Assembly (NCBI GenBank): GCA_018697195.1
Contig: JAGMWU010000117.1
Location: 39,670-103,669 of the forward strand
Length of the DNA stretch: 64,000 bases
Origin: Certhia americana
Lineage: Eukaryota; Chordata; Aves; Passeriformes; Certhiidae
Reading direction: 5' to 3'
Positions 34,728 to 45,468 of this stretch are shown one piece after another. Made by a program: the position numbers and the translations under genes. The notes beneath the pieces are model-generated. The model was not told where the DNA came from. It made no database searches and was given only the letters and a program-made list of their open reading frames with translations. How positions within the stretch are numbered: position 1 is the stretch's first letter; every line of letters begins with the position of its first letter.

Positions 34728-36968
34728 GCTGCTTGCCTCGCTGCTCGCTTCCCTTTTGCTTTTACCGGCACGCAACCACGAAAGACGAAAGAAGAAAAGA
34801 AGAGAGAAGACCGCTCGTGGATTGCAGCTGAGAGGTGTCCTGTGTGATTGGCAGCGTGGGCAGCCAGGACTTTGTCTGAGAGAGGGCCCCTTTATTAGCA
34901 ATTTGAACTGCGCCTTTCAGGACTGATGCGACTCACTGGAGCTGAGTCTTCTGACGAATAAACTTACCATTATAAGCACCACTTCCCGCCTCTGTTTATC
35001 CTGAAAATCTCCAATGACATTAACTTATTACAGATGTGAGTTATTTTTAATATAGAACTAAAGCGAATGGATAGGGTCTTTTTTTGATGGGGACACCCAA
35101 AATTATGCCCTATAGTTAGTGCCTTTATAGCGGCAAGCTGGAAGCTGCGTTTGCTCTTGGATTCAATAAACGACAAAGATTGCCATGTAATCTGCATCGT
35201 GCACAGACTGATGTATAGATCCGAAGCACATATAGGACTGGAGATCACAAGTTGTGAATGGGGCTTGTGAACAGTTTTCTTGAACCCAGCCCAGCTTACA
35301 AGCGTTGGACTTGTTGCTAATCAGAAATCGGGCCCAGCGCCCCCGTCCCCACGGTGATCCAGACGCAAGAAGACGCTTGGCTTGAAAGGATCCTTACAAA
35401 GTGGTTTGCGTGCACCCTGCTGCCCAAGGGCGGGCCACGCCTTGCCCTGGAGTCCGGCGTTGTCCTCAAGGCTGTGCCAGCGGCCGTGGAAGAGTGCCAC
35501 AGGGAGGGGGCATGAAGAGCCCCAAGCGCTGTGAGCAGGCAGTGTGGCCGGGGGCGCCAGCTCAGCAGCCTGAGAGGCATGGATTTCTTTGGCCCTCGTG
35601 CAGCCCAAGCCCGGCCTCTGTCAGTGGGAGAGGCACGGGCCCTGGTGCTTGTCCAGCTGCGAGGCCCTTGTGACACAGCCCATCTGCAGGTCTCTGCGGG
35701 CTCGGGCAGGCACTGAAGAGGGCTGCAGGACAGGGCCCTGGAGAAGCCTTGGCAGAAGCGCTGGGGCCAGGGAGTGGCACCATGAGGGCCAGCAAGCAGG
35801 GCCTTCGGTATGGCCGTCAGGCGGGAGGGCCCAGGTGGGCGCTGAGGCCCTGGCCGTGCTGGGAGCGCTGGAGTTGCTGGAGATGCGGATGGCCAAGAGA
35901 GCGCGTGGGAGATGCGTGCAGCGAGCAAGGAGAGGGGCTATTGTGATGTTGTCAGAAGCAGAGGACACCATCCGGGGGAGTGGTGACTGGAAAAAGTTAG
36001 AGATCTCCCTGTGTGGTAAAAATCGTCCCCCGACACCAGAGGTTTCCGTGCGGGAAAAGAGGAGAGGATCATGGAACGTAATTCCAATAATAAGGCAGAT
36101 CCATGGGGCATTTCCCAGTGGGTGATCGAAGTTGTTGAGACGCAGGAGAAGGGGCAGCGTCCTTTGTTATCCTATCCCAGGTGCATCGTGCCGCTTCCTT
36201 CCCCGCGTGCGCGATGAGGGACTGGGAAGCTACAGGCTTCCCAATCCATAGGCTGTTACTCTGTGCTCCCCTCTAATAAGCACCGCTGTTTCTTTATCTA
36301 TATAGTGCAGAAAGGGACAGGCAAGACGGAGAGACTACTGGGGGTGCCATCTATGAAAGGGTGGCCTCCAACTGCCTGTACAGATTAATGCTGGGCGGGG
36401 GGATGCGGGTTGGGTGTTGATGGGGTTGGAAACCAGAGGAAGCCAACACCACCAAGCCTGTGACTCTTAGAGGTGCTTTATCCCTGCAGTTTGGCAGGCG
36501 CAATGTTTATGTCAGAAAAAGCCAGATGGATCTGTCTGGAACGGGCCACACAAATGCGTCTTTCTACTGCCGAATATCTTGTGAATTGTGCTGGGAAACT
36601 CTTTGGAGGCGAGGAGATGGTGCTACTGCAGAGAGCCTGTTTTATCGTACACAAGTGTTTGTGGGGAAGCAAAGGAGGATGCTGTCATTGTATCCTCAGA
36701 AAACAGCTGCAAGCGTGGACCCAAGTGACAACTTCTCTAGACTCAGAGGTATAACTTTAGCTCGGCATGGCCCCCGAGGCTCTAGACACTCAATGATCCT
36801 CGGAAGGGTGCCATCCACATGGATATCTACGAGACGGCCAGTGAGGGCAGTGATAAGAAGACAAAAGAGGAAGTTCAAGAGAAGTTCTGTTGAAGAAGCC
36901 TTTTCATAAGGCTGCCTAACCAGGACACCAGGGCCCCGCTGCCTGCCTGGAGTTGGCGGGCCGCACAA
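34728..36968. other. Non-coding region between the pentamer array and promoter, unit A
   Basis: Conserved with 40976-43119 and 47223-49388. GC-rich frames exist on both strands (for example 203 codons minus at 35317-35928), but alignment by eye shows frame-breaking indels between units. A long frame conserved between B and C (233 and 259 codons) is broken in A and has no recognised family. The 36750-36800 segment ('tttagctcggcatgg ... aatgatcctc') may be a worn CR1 tail. Confidence 0.5.
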
Positions 36969-37158
36969 GGGCGGGGCTGTCCTGGCGTGTGGCGTCCTGT
37001 GACACCGATGACATCCACCTAGGGGGCCTGATCTTATGGTTCTGAAGGGGATGAGAGGCTTGCCGCAACCGGACATCCTGGGGGACCATGGCACAATGGG
37101 GGGGGCAGCTGTAAAAGGCCCCAGCAGTATCGGCCTCTCCCTGTCTTGATCGGGCAGC
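36969..37158 (+). promoter_or_regulatory. Promoter and non-coding first exon of ITPRIPL1-like gene A
   Basis: A GC box (GGGCGGGGC, 36969-36977) precedes a TATA-like GTAAAAGG (37111-37118). A short leader then ends at a GT donor (37159, GTGAGG). The same order occurs in B and C. The inferred intron is 37159-37461, with acceptor 'cttcctgcag' immediately before ACCATGG. Confidence 0.6.
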
Positions 37159-37464
37159 GTGAGGTGCACCACGTGCTGGGAGGCTGGGCTGGGGCACAAG
37201 GGCCAGGGGCAGAAACGCTGCAGCCGGGAATGGGCTTGCTCCTGAATGTAGGGACAGCTCCTCATGGGAGAGCCTTGGACAGGGCACTGTAGTCCTGCTG
37301 CTGCTGCTGCTGGGGCAGTGGGATGGGCCTCGCTGCTTGCCAGATGTCTGTGGCCCTGTCCTTCCTGCCCCCAGATCCCTAGGGTTCCCATCCCAGCTGT
37401 CCCCAGTGACAGCTGCCTCCCAGCCAGTGGCACTCAAGGCCTTCTCTCCATCTTCCTGCAGACC

Positions 37465-39198
37465 ATGGAGACCTGGGTACTGTGGTTCTTGCTCTTGCGA
37501 AGAGTTCTCCATTACCTACAGCCTGTGGGTGATGGCTTGGATGAGGTGACACGGCTGCAAATGGAGGCACGTGCAAAACTACTGGAAGAGGAGATGATTC
37601 GGCTGGAGCGGGAGCTGGAGCAGCTGGCTCTGGAGCAGGGCGTCTGGGCCGAGGGAGATCTGCTGTGGCCTGCCTTGCAGCACTGGCAGGTCTGTGCTGT
37701 TGCTGGGCTCCTGCTCCTTCTCTTGGCCCTTTGGTATCTCTGGAGGAAAAGGAGCCTGAGGAGAGAGGAGCAGGAAGAAGCAAGTGATGGCTCAAATGAA
37801 GAGGAGATCAGAAATGTGGATGCAGACGAAGAAGATGTTGGAAATGCAAACGAAGACCACAATGAGGTGAATGGGGAGGAAAACAACAACAATGCTGGCA
37901 ATGCACAGGGAGTTGAGAATGTTGCTGCAAATGAAGAAGGTGAGGTTGGAAATGAAGATGGCAACGAGGGTGCAAATGAAGAAGGTGACGCTGGAAATGA
38001 AGATGACAATGAGGATGCAAATGCAGAAAATAATAATAATGTGGGAAACCAAGCTGACGAGCGTGATCATGCCGATGTCATTGGAAGAATGGTGATCCGG
38101 CGCATACGGTGGCCTGAACAGGACCTGCTGAGGGGATGCCTGTGGACAACTGAACTGATGAACAATTTTATAATGTACGCTCGACGTGTCTTGTCCGACA
38201 GTTTCTACCCAGTCTTGCATGGAGCCATTGGGGTGGGCAGTGCCTTTGAAGGCTGGAGTCCCCGTGAGCAGGATGTTGTGTATCAGGTGCTCGTACCCAT
38301 GACTCCTCCCCGAGGGCACAGCTTCCATCTAGAGCTGGGCACTGCAGGGCAGGGGCGCATGAGGAACTTCCGCATCCGCGTGCAGCAGGAGTGCACCTGC
38401 GCGAGAAGGCAGCCACGTACGAACATGCTGTGCTTCCTGCACCACCCCGAGGAGGAGCTGAGGAGGCATCAGGATCCCAGCCTCCTGGACACCCTGTGCA
38501 CGGACTCCTACCTGGACGTGCAGAAAACTGCCCGCTGGTTCTACCAGCTGGTGAGAGCAGTCTGGCCAGCTTTGCTGCAGTCCCACAATTGGCACTTAGT
38601 GCTGCTGCCCTCCAGACGCTCCTGCCAGTTCAAGGTGAGCATGGGCAGGGAAAGCTACAGGATTGAGATGCTCTTTGGGGTGCGGCAAGGCAGCTCAGAC
38701 GTCTTTGTAAGCAGCCAGCCGTTGGAATCCTACACTGCAAGCACAACCTGGCCGGAGTGCTACGCCGTGGCCGAGATGAAGTTCTTCAGGCACATCTCCA
38801 GGCGGGCCCCCGCTGGCAGCTTGCACCTCAGATGTCTGCAGTTCTTCACCCGTCTTCAGCTGGGCTTAGGCTTTTCCACCTATGCCATCAAGACCATTGT
38901 CATGTACCTCCTGAACACCTTACCCGTGTCACAGTGGTGCAGGAGACATTTTGTGAGGCGACTGCTGGATATCAGCGAGGTCCTGCGCAGATGTGTGGAA
39001 AGGAGATGCCTCAACCACTTCATTGTGGGCAACCGGTGGCTTCCTGAGGGGATCAGTTTGCCCCCAGATGTCCAAATGGCCAGGGCATGCAACCTCTTCC
39101 ATCACCTGCTGACGGATCCGGTTGCCCACTCCCAGGCAATGAGTCAGTATGTGGATCTGCAGAATTGGTTAGAACGGATCCTGTACAGCGAAGAGTGA
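37465..39198 (+). CDS. ITPRIPL1: ITPRIPL1-like protein, copy A (577 aa, intact)
   Basis: Resembles inositol 1,4,5-trisphosphate receptor-interacting protein-like 1, a single-pass membrane protein with a Mab-21 domain. Layout: hydrophobic N-terminus (1-16, possible signal peptide), predicted coiled coil (about 25-58), transmembrane segment (76-92) followed by the basic stop-transfer WRKRSLRR, an Asp/Glu/Asn/Gly-rich linker with imperfect repeats (101-200), then a Mab-21/cGAS-like nucleotidyltransferase-fold domain (about 213-577). GSAFEG (258-263) and E268-x-D270 match the glycine-serine and first acidic pair of that fold; I could not place the third acid, so catalysis is doubtful. Start choice: ATG at 37465 lies in a good context right after a splice acceptor. 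The frame stays open to 37264, but that part lies in the inferred intron. Length is normal for the family. Function in birds is unknown; human ITPRIPL1 has been linked to T-cell inhibition through CD3-epsilon. Confidence 0.88.
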   Translation: METWVLWFLLLRRVLHYLQPVGDGLDEVTRLQMEARAKLLEEEMIRLERELEQLALEQGVWAEGDLLWPALQHWQVCAVAGLLLLLLALWYLWRKRSLRREEQEEASDGSNEEEIRNVDADEEDVGNANEDHNEVNGEENNNNAGNAQGVENVAANEEGEVGNEDGNEGANEEGDAGNEDDNEDANAENNNNVGNQADERDHADVIGRMVIRRIRWPEQDLLRGCLWTTELMNNFIMYARRVLSDSFYPVLHGAIGVGSAFEGWSPREQDVVYQVLVPMTPPRGHSFHLELGTAGQGRMRNFRIRVQQECTCARRQPRTNMLCFLHHPEEELRRHQDPSLLDTLCTDSYLDVQKTARWFYQLVRAVWPALLQSHNWHLVLLPSRRSCQFKVSMGRESYRIEMLFGVRQGSSDVFVSSQPLESYTASTTWPECYAVAEMKFFRHISRRAPAGSLHLRCLQFFTRLQLGLGFSTYAIKTIVMYLLNTLPVSQWCRRHFVRRLLDISEVLRRCVERRCLNHFIVGNRWLPEGISLPPDVQMARACNLFHHLLTDPVAHSQAMSQYVDLQNWLERILYSEE

Positions 39199-39334
39199 AA
39201 GCGCTTCTCCTGCACAGTGCTGGGCTTGTGGGGCTGACTCCTGCTGCTAGAGAACCACCTCACAGAACATGGGAAAAGAGGAGAGAACGTGGCATATGGA
39301 GAGGCAAGGGAAAACGCTGCGTAGCGGCTCTCTG

Positions 39335-39344
<10 letters not shown>

Positions 39345-39367
<23 letters not shown>

Positions 39368-39368
39368 G
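39345..39368. repeat. (CAG)8 microsatellite, unit A
   Basis: Eight perfect CAG triplets about 150 bases after the stop codon. The same tract has 12 units in B and 6 in C. Confidence 0.95.
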
Positions 39369-39744
39369 TGCCATCACAACACTCTTCCCAGCACTGCATG
39401 CAGTGATGAGCCTGGTGGCAACAAAGACTGAGGCACTAGTCTTGTTCCTTTTTTCCCTCTCTGGGGTCTGTGTGGAGACTCTACATCCCAGAGAGAAGCC
39501 GACAGAGAGCAGAGCGTGCAGGACAAGGAGAAGACACCGCTCAGTCGGCAGTGGAAGTTGGCCCCACACATCCTTCGTGCAGAGCAAATGCGCACTCAGG
39601 GACTCAAAGCTGACGGAGCTGAAGAGGCTGTGGCCAGGGGACTTGGGACAGACAGTCCCATTCCCAGCAGGACTGTGACTGCCCCCAGCTCTTTCCTAGA
39701 GTCCATTTTCCCTCGGAGAGCTGCACCTTGTGCAAAGATGCCGA

Positions 39745-39965
39745 TCTCAGAATCCCAGAAGAGTGAATGCTTGAAAGGAGCACCGCTGGGATCATCTGGT
39801 CCAGGGCTGCTCCAGCAGCGTCTCCCTGCTGTGCATTGCAAGGGATTGAGTCCAGAGGGTTCTTGAGCATCTCCGGTGTGGGAGACTCCACAATCTCTGG
39901 GACATGCCCAGGATCAGACAATGGATGGTGTTTGTCCTTGTCCCCATAAGGGAAACCTTTAGGTC
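39745..39965 (-). mobile_element. CR1 LINE 3' end, reverse strand, unit A
   Basis: Reverse-complement CR1 landmarks: 'tcagaatcccagaa', 'gggatcatctggtccagggct', 'ttgagcatctccggtgtgggagactccacaatctctggg'. The copy predates the triplication because it is present at the same place in all three units. Confidence 0.85.
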
Positions 39966-40428
39966 AGCGTTGTACCAACTGTGTTGGAGCTGACCTGAAA
40001 CATTGTACAGTGAAGAATCTAGAGTTTTATTTGATATATATCTCATGTATATATATTAGATAGTAGAAAGCTTATCAATTATCAGATATATAACAGGAAA
40101 ATATAGCTAAAATATATATATACATACTATTGGAAATAATATCCAAGATATGAAATATGTAATTGTTATATCATGATAATAATTTATATAAAGAGTTGAG
40201 TATGTAATTATGTTTAAACAATACCTTATAGCATGTATTCAGTGTCACTCTCTGTTGTGACACATTTTAACGCTCTTAGTGCATTTACATCTGGATTTTC
40301 TTAAAATAGATATATTTATAACATGTATAGCATATGTAAATAATATATTACATGGTTGGAAATCAAGAAGTTACACACCTTCTGAGCCTCTCAGAAGGAG
40401 AAAAGAATGTAGTCTTTGAGTCAAAGCC
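39966..40428. other. AT-rich spacer, unit A
   Basis: TA-rich sequence with 'tatatatat' runs, nearly identical to 46070-46530. No gene. Confidence 0.7.
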
Positions 40429-40854
40429 TTTAGAGAAAGTAAGATATAGTAAAGCACCTAAAGAAGTGTAAGTTTTAATTTTAGCTATGTTATAAATAAA
40501 CATAAGTAAGTAAGAATATATTTCGGGCCTTCCTCTATTCCTGAGTAGGTGCAGACTGCTCTAAGTTCCATTTCAAAGTTCAGTGATATAGTCATAGTAA
40601 TAACCATAGACATAATTAAAAGACAGTAGAATATTGGTTTGCATTCTTTAGATAGAGACAAGAACGTAAACAGATAGAACGTGTACGCAGAGCGAAAGAG
40701 AAATGTGCACAAATATACATACAGATGTGAAAGAACTGACACTGTATTTCACATTTTAAAGTATAATTCTAATAGTTGTGGAGAAAAGGTTTTAGGATCG
40801 TGTTTTTAGCTGATTGGTCAATTCATGTCTAAAACCCTCAGTAGAGGCCTGCAT

Positions 40855-40975
40855 TCCCTATCCTATCCTACCCTACCCTACNNNNNNNNNNCTACCCTAC
40901 CCTACCCTATCCTATCCTACCCTACCCTACACTACCCTACCCTACACTACCCTACCCTATCCTACACCACCTACT
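40855..40975. repeat. CCCTA/TACCC pentamer array with gap, unit B
   Basis: TACCC-type array interrupted by ten Ns, so the true length is unknown. Confidence 0.9.
40882..40891. other. Assembly gap (10 N)
   Basis: Ten consecutive Ns inside the unit B pentamer array. The round length suggests a placeholder for a gap of unknown size. Confidence 0.98.
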
Positions 40976-43119
40976 GCTGCTGCTCGCTGCTGCTTCCTTT
41001 TGCTTTACCTGCACGCAACCACGAAAGAAGAAAGAAGAAAAGAAGAGAGAAGACTGCTCTGGTTGCAGCCTGAGGTCCTGGTGATTGCAGCTGCCAGCCA
41101 GGACTTTGTCCTGAGAAGGGCCCTTTATTAGCAATTTGAACTGCGCCTTCAGACTGATGCACTCATGGACTGATGCTTCTAGACGATAAATACCATTATA
41201 GCACCAATTCCCGCCTCTGTTTATCCTGAAAAATCTCCAATACATTAACATTACATATGTGATGTTATTTTTAATATAGAACTAAAGCCATGGATGGTGT
41301 CTTTTTTTGATGGGGACACAAAATTATGCCCTATAGTTAGTGCCTTTATGAGCGGCAAGCTGGAAGCTGCTTTGCTCTTGATTCAATAAACGACAAGATT
41401 CCAGAATCTGCATCGTGCAAGACTGATGTATAGATCCCAAGCACACCTATAGGACTGGTAAGATTCACAAGTTGTGAATGTGGGCTTGTGAACAGTTTCC
41501 TTGAACCCAGCCCAGCTTACAGCGTTGACTTGGTGCTAATCAGAAATTGGGCCCAGCTGCCCCCGGCCCCGGTGATCCCAGAAGCACAGAAGAGCTTGGC
41601 TTGGAAGGATCCTTACAAGTGGTCTTGTTGCAGCCCTGCTGCCAAGGGCGGGCACGCCTTCCCCTAGGCCGCGTTGCTCCTAGTCCCGTGCCAGCTGGCG
41701 TGGAAGAGTGCCAGGGAGGGGGCAGCCCCAAGCGCTGTGAGCAGCATGGGCCGGGGCCTCAGCAGCCTGAGAGGCAAGAATTTCTTGCCCTCGTACAGCC
41801 CAAGCCCGGCCTCTGTCAGTGGGAAGGCACGGGCCCTGGTGCTGTCCCTGCAGGCCCTTGTGCACAGCCCCTCTGCAGGTCTCTGCTGGGCCTCGGGCAG
41901 GCACTGAAAGGCCGCAGGAAGGTGCCCTGGAGCAGCCTTGGAGAGCGCTGGGGCCAGGAGTGGCACCATGAGGGCAGCAAGCAGGGCCTGGTATGGCCGT
42001 CAGGGCGGGAGGGCCCAGGCTGGGCGCTGAGGCCCTGCCGGCTGGAGCTGGGAGTTCTGGAGTGCGGCTGGCAGAGAGCCGTGGGAGACGCGTGCAGCAG
42101 CAAGGACAGGGGCTTCTTGATGTGTCAGAAAGCAGAGGACACCATGGGAATGGTGACTGGAAAAGTAGAGCATCTCCCTGTGTGGAAAAAACTTCCCGAC
42201 ACCAGAGGTTTCCTTGCGGAAAAGACGCAGAGGAGTCATGGAACGTAATTCCAATAAAGGCAGAGGCCATGGGGCATTTCCCATGGGGTGTCTCAAATTG
42301 TTGAGACTCAGGAGAAGGGTGCAGCCTCCTTTGTTATCCTAATTCCCAGGTGCATCGTGCCCTTCCTTCCCCCGCTGCCTGATAAACTGGGAAGCTACAG
42401 GTTTCCCAAATGGCTACTCTGTGCTCCCCTCTAATAAGCACCCGCTGTTTTCTTTATCTATAACCCTGCAGAAGGGACAGGCAAGGAAGGAGAGACACTG
42501 GGGTTGCCATCTATGAAAGGGGGGCCTCCAACTGTCTACAGATTAATGCTGGTGCTGACGGGGTTGAGTGTTGATGGGTTGGAACCAGAGGGAAGGCCAA
42601 CACCACCAGCCTGTGACTCTTAGAAGGTGCTTTATCCCTGCAGTTTGGGCAGCTGTGCCTGTTTATGCACAAAAAGACAGATGGATCTGTCTGGAACTGG
42701 CCACACAAAATGCATCTTTCTACTGCCGAATATCTTGGAATTGTGCTGGGAAACTCTTTGGAGAGCTGAGGAAATGTGTGCTCTCCCAGAGGCCTGTTTT
42801 ATTGGTACACAAGTGTTTGTGGGGAAGCAAGAGGATGCTGTCATGCTCATCCTTCAGAAAAGCTGCAAGCCTGGGACCCAAGTGTAACTTCTCTAGACTC
42901 AGAGGTATAACTTTAGCTCGGCATGGCCTCACGGCTTAGACTGAATGATCCTCAAGGGTGCCATCCAACATGGATATCTACGAGACTGCCAGTGGAGGGC
43001 AGCTGATAAGAAAGACAAAAGGAAGTTCAAGAGAAGTTCTTTGAAGAAGCCTTTTCAAAGGCTGCCTTAACCAGGACACCAGGGCCCCCTCTGCCTGCCT
43101 GAGTTGGGCTGGGCCCAAA
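40976..43119. other. Non-coding region upstream of the promoter, unit B
   Basis: Counterpart of 34728-36968 and 47223-49388. A 233-codon plus-strand frame (41547-42248) and a 196-codon minus-strand frame (41680-42270) overlap. Both have counterparts in C but are broken in A. No family resemblance. Confidence 0.5.
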
Positions 43120-43255
43120 GGGCGGGGCTGTCCTGGCTGTGGCGTCCTGTGACACCTGTGACATCCTGGGGGACATCCTGGGGGACATGTCACAATGGGG
43201 GCAGCTGTAAAAGGCCCCAGCAGGTATCGCTCTCCCTGTCTTGCTCGGGCAAGCG
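43120..43255 (+). promoter_or_regulatory. Promoter and non-coding first exon, unit B
   Basis: GC box GGGCGGGGC at 43120-43128 and TATA-like GTAAAAGG at 43207-43214. The leader ends at donor GTGAGT (43256). The paired acceptor is the AG at 43572-43573, just before ACCATGG. Confidence 0.6.
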
Positions 43256-43576
43256 GTGAGTGCACACGTGCTGGGGAGGCTGGGCTGGGGACAAGGGCTG
43301 GGGCAGAAACGCTGCAGCCTGACTGGGTTCGCTCCTGTATGTAGGGAACAGCTCCCATGGGAGAGCCTTGTGACAGGGCACCTGTCATCCCCCTGCCCTG
43401 CTGCGCTGCTGCTGCTGCTGCTGGGGCAAGTGGAGGGGCCTCCTGCTTGGCCTGATGTTCTGTGGCCCTGTCCTTCCCCTGCCCCCCAGATCCACTAGGG
43501 TTCCCATCCCAGCTGTCCCAGTGCAGCTGCTCCCAGCGTGGCACTCAAGGCCTTCTCTCCATCTTCCCTGCAGACC

Positions 43577-45284
43577 ATGGAGACCTGGGTACTGTGGTCT
43601 TGCTCTTCTTGCGAAGAGTTCTCCTTACCTAAGCCTGTGGGTGAGGCTTGGATGAGGTGACAACGGTGCAAATGGAGGCAGGCAAAACTACTGAAAGGAG
43701 ATGATTCGGCTGGAGCGGGAGCGGAGCAGCTGCTTCTGGACGAGGGCGTCTGGGCCGGGGAGTCTGTCTGTGGGCCTCTGCCTTGCCGCCTGGCAGGTCT
43801 GTGGCTGTTGCTGTGGCTCCTATTCCTTTCCTTGGCCTTTGGGTATCTCTGGAGTAAAAGGAGCCTGAGGAGAGGAGCAGTAAGAAGCAAGTGAGGCTCA
43901 AATGAAGAGGAGATCATAAATGTGGATGCAAACGAAGAAGATGAGGAATGCAAACGAGACCACAATGTAGGTGAATGGGGGAGGAAAACAACAACATGCT
44001 GGCAGGCACAGGGAGTTGAGAATGTTGCTGCAAATGAAGAAGGTGAGTTGGAATGAAGTTGGCAACGAGGGTGAAAATGAAGAAGGTGACGCTGGCATGA
44101 AGATACAATGAGGATGCAAATGCAGAAAATAATAAATAATGTGGGAAACCAACTACGAGCGTGATCATGCCGATGTGTCATTGGAAAGATGGTGAGCCGG
44201 CGCATAGGTGGCCTGGAACAGGACCTGCTGAGGGGATCCTGTGGCAACTGAACTGATGAACATTTTTATGTACGCTCGCGGTCTGTCCGACAGTTTCTAA
44301 CCCAGTCTTGCATGGAGCCATTTGGGTAGGGCAGTGCCTTGAAGGGCTGGAGTCCCCGTGAGCAGGATGTTGTGTATCAGGTGCTCGTACCCCTGACTCC
44401 TCCCCGAGGGCACAGCTTCCATCTAAGCTGGGCACTGAGGGCAGTGCGCATGAGGACCTTCCGCATCCGCGCCGCGCAGGAGTGCACTGCGCGAGAAGGC
44501 AGCCACGGACGAACTGCTTGTGGCTTCCGCACCACCCCGAGGAGGAGCTGAGGAGGCATCAGGATCCCAGCCTCCTGGACAACCCTGTGCCAGGACTCCT
44601 ACCTGGACGTGCAGAAAACTGCCCGCTTGTTCTACCCAGCTGTTGAGAGCGTCTGGCCAGCTTTGCTGCAGTTCCCACAATTGGCACTAGTGCTGCTGCC
44701 CTCCAGACGCTCCTGCCGTTCAAGGTGAGCATGGGCAGGGAAAGCTCAGGATTGAGATGCCTTGTGGGGGTGCGGCGAAGGCAGCTCAGACGTCTTTTGT
44801 GTAAGCAGCCAGCCGTTGGAATCCTACACTGCAAGCACACCTGGCCGAGTGCTACCCGTGGCCGAGATGTAAGTTCTTCAGCACATCTCCAGGCGGCCCC
44901 CCGCTGGCAGCATTGCACCTCAGATGTCTGCAGTCTTCACCCTTCAGCTGGGCTTAGGCTTTTCCACCTATGGCATCAAGACCATTGTCATGGTACCTCC
45001 TGAACACCTTACCCTGGTCACAGTTTTGGCAGAGACATTTTTGTGAGCTACTGCTGATATCAGCCGAGGTCTGCATATGTTTGGCACAGGGAGTGCCCAA
45101 CCACTTCATTGTTTGCAACCGGATGGCTTGCTGAGGGGATCAGTTTGCCCCTTAGATGTCCAATGCCAGGGCATGCAACCTCTTCCATCACCTGCTTATC
45201 GGATCCGGTGCCACTCCCAGGCATGAAGTCAGTAATGTGGATCTGCAGAATTTGGTTAGAACGGATCTGTACAAGCTAAGGTGA
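43577..45284 (+). pseudogene. ITPRIPL1: ITPRIPL1-like copy B, broken by many indels
   Basis: The whole length of the gene is present and collinear with A and C, from the ATG after the splice acceptor to a TGA at the matching place. Dozens of one- or few-base insertions and deletions break the frame, and pieces of the protein appear in all three frames (for example GWSPREQDVVYQVLVP at about 44345-44392 and the acidic linker near 43900-44100). Nothing longer than about 120 codons stays open. The promoter and splice sites remain. The indels are densely and evenly scattered and frequent in homopolymers, unlike ordinary decay where substitutions dominate. An unpolished long-read segment is therefore a strong alternative, and the gene may be intact in the animal. 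Confidence 0.8.
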
Positions 45285-45431
45285 AAGCGCTTCTTCTCAG
45301 AAAAAACACGTGCTGGGCTTGTGGGGCTGACTCCTGCTGCTAAGACCACCTCACAGAACATGGGAAAGAGAGAGAACGCGTGGCCATATGGATGAGGCAA
45401 GGGAACACGCTGCGTAGCGGCTCTCTGCCAT

Positions 45432-45467
<36 letters not shown>
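45432..45467. repeat. (CAG)12 microsatellite, unit B
   Basis: Twelve perfect CAG triplets, the longest of the three copies of this tract. Confidence 0.95.

Positions 45468-45468
<1 letters not shown>

Larger units (their letters stand above)
34164..40428 (+). repeat. Segmental tandem duplication, unit A (about 6.3 kb)
   Basis: It starts at 'ttagagaaag..agatatag..aagcacctaaagaagtgt', which recurs at 40429 and 46531. Order inside: AT-rich leader, pentamer array, purine-rich 'gaaagaagaaaagaagagaga' segment, GC-rich upstream region, promoter, ITPRIPL1-like gene, CAG repeat, reverse CR1 tail, AT-rich spacer. Compared with B and C, the part from about 34164 to 37210 carries many scattered single-base insertions, whereas 37220-40428 does not. 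Confidence 0.9.

Noticed and set aside
36460..36909. 149-codon plus-strand frame upstream of gene A
   Set aside because: Its counterparts in B and C are shorter and frame-shifted, and it has no domain. It may include a worn CR1 tail.
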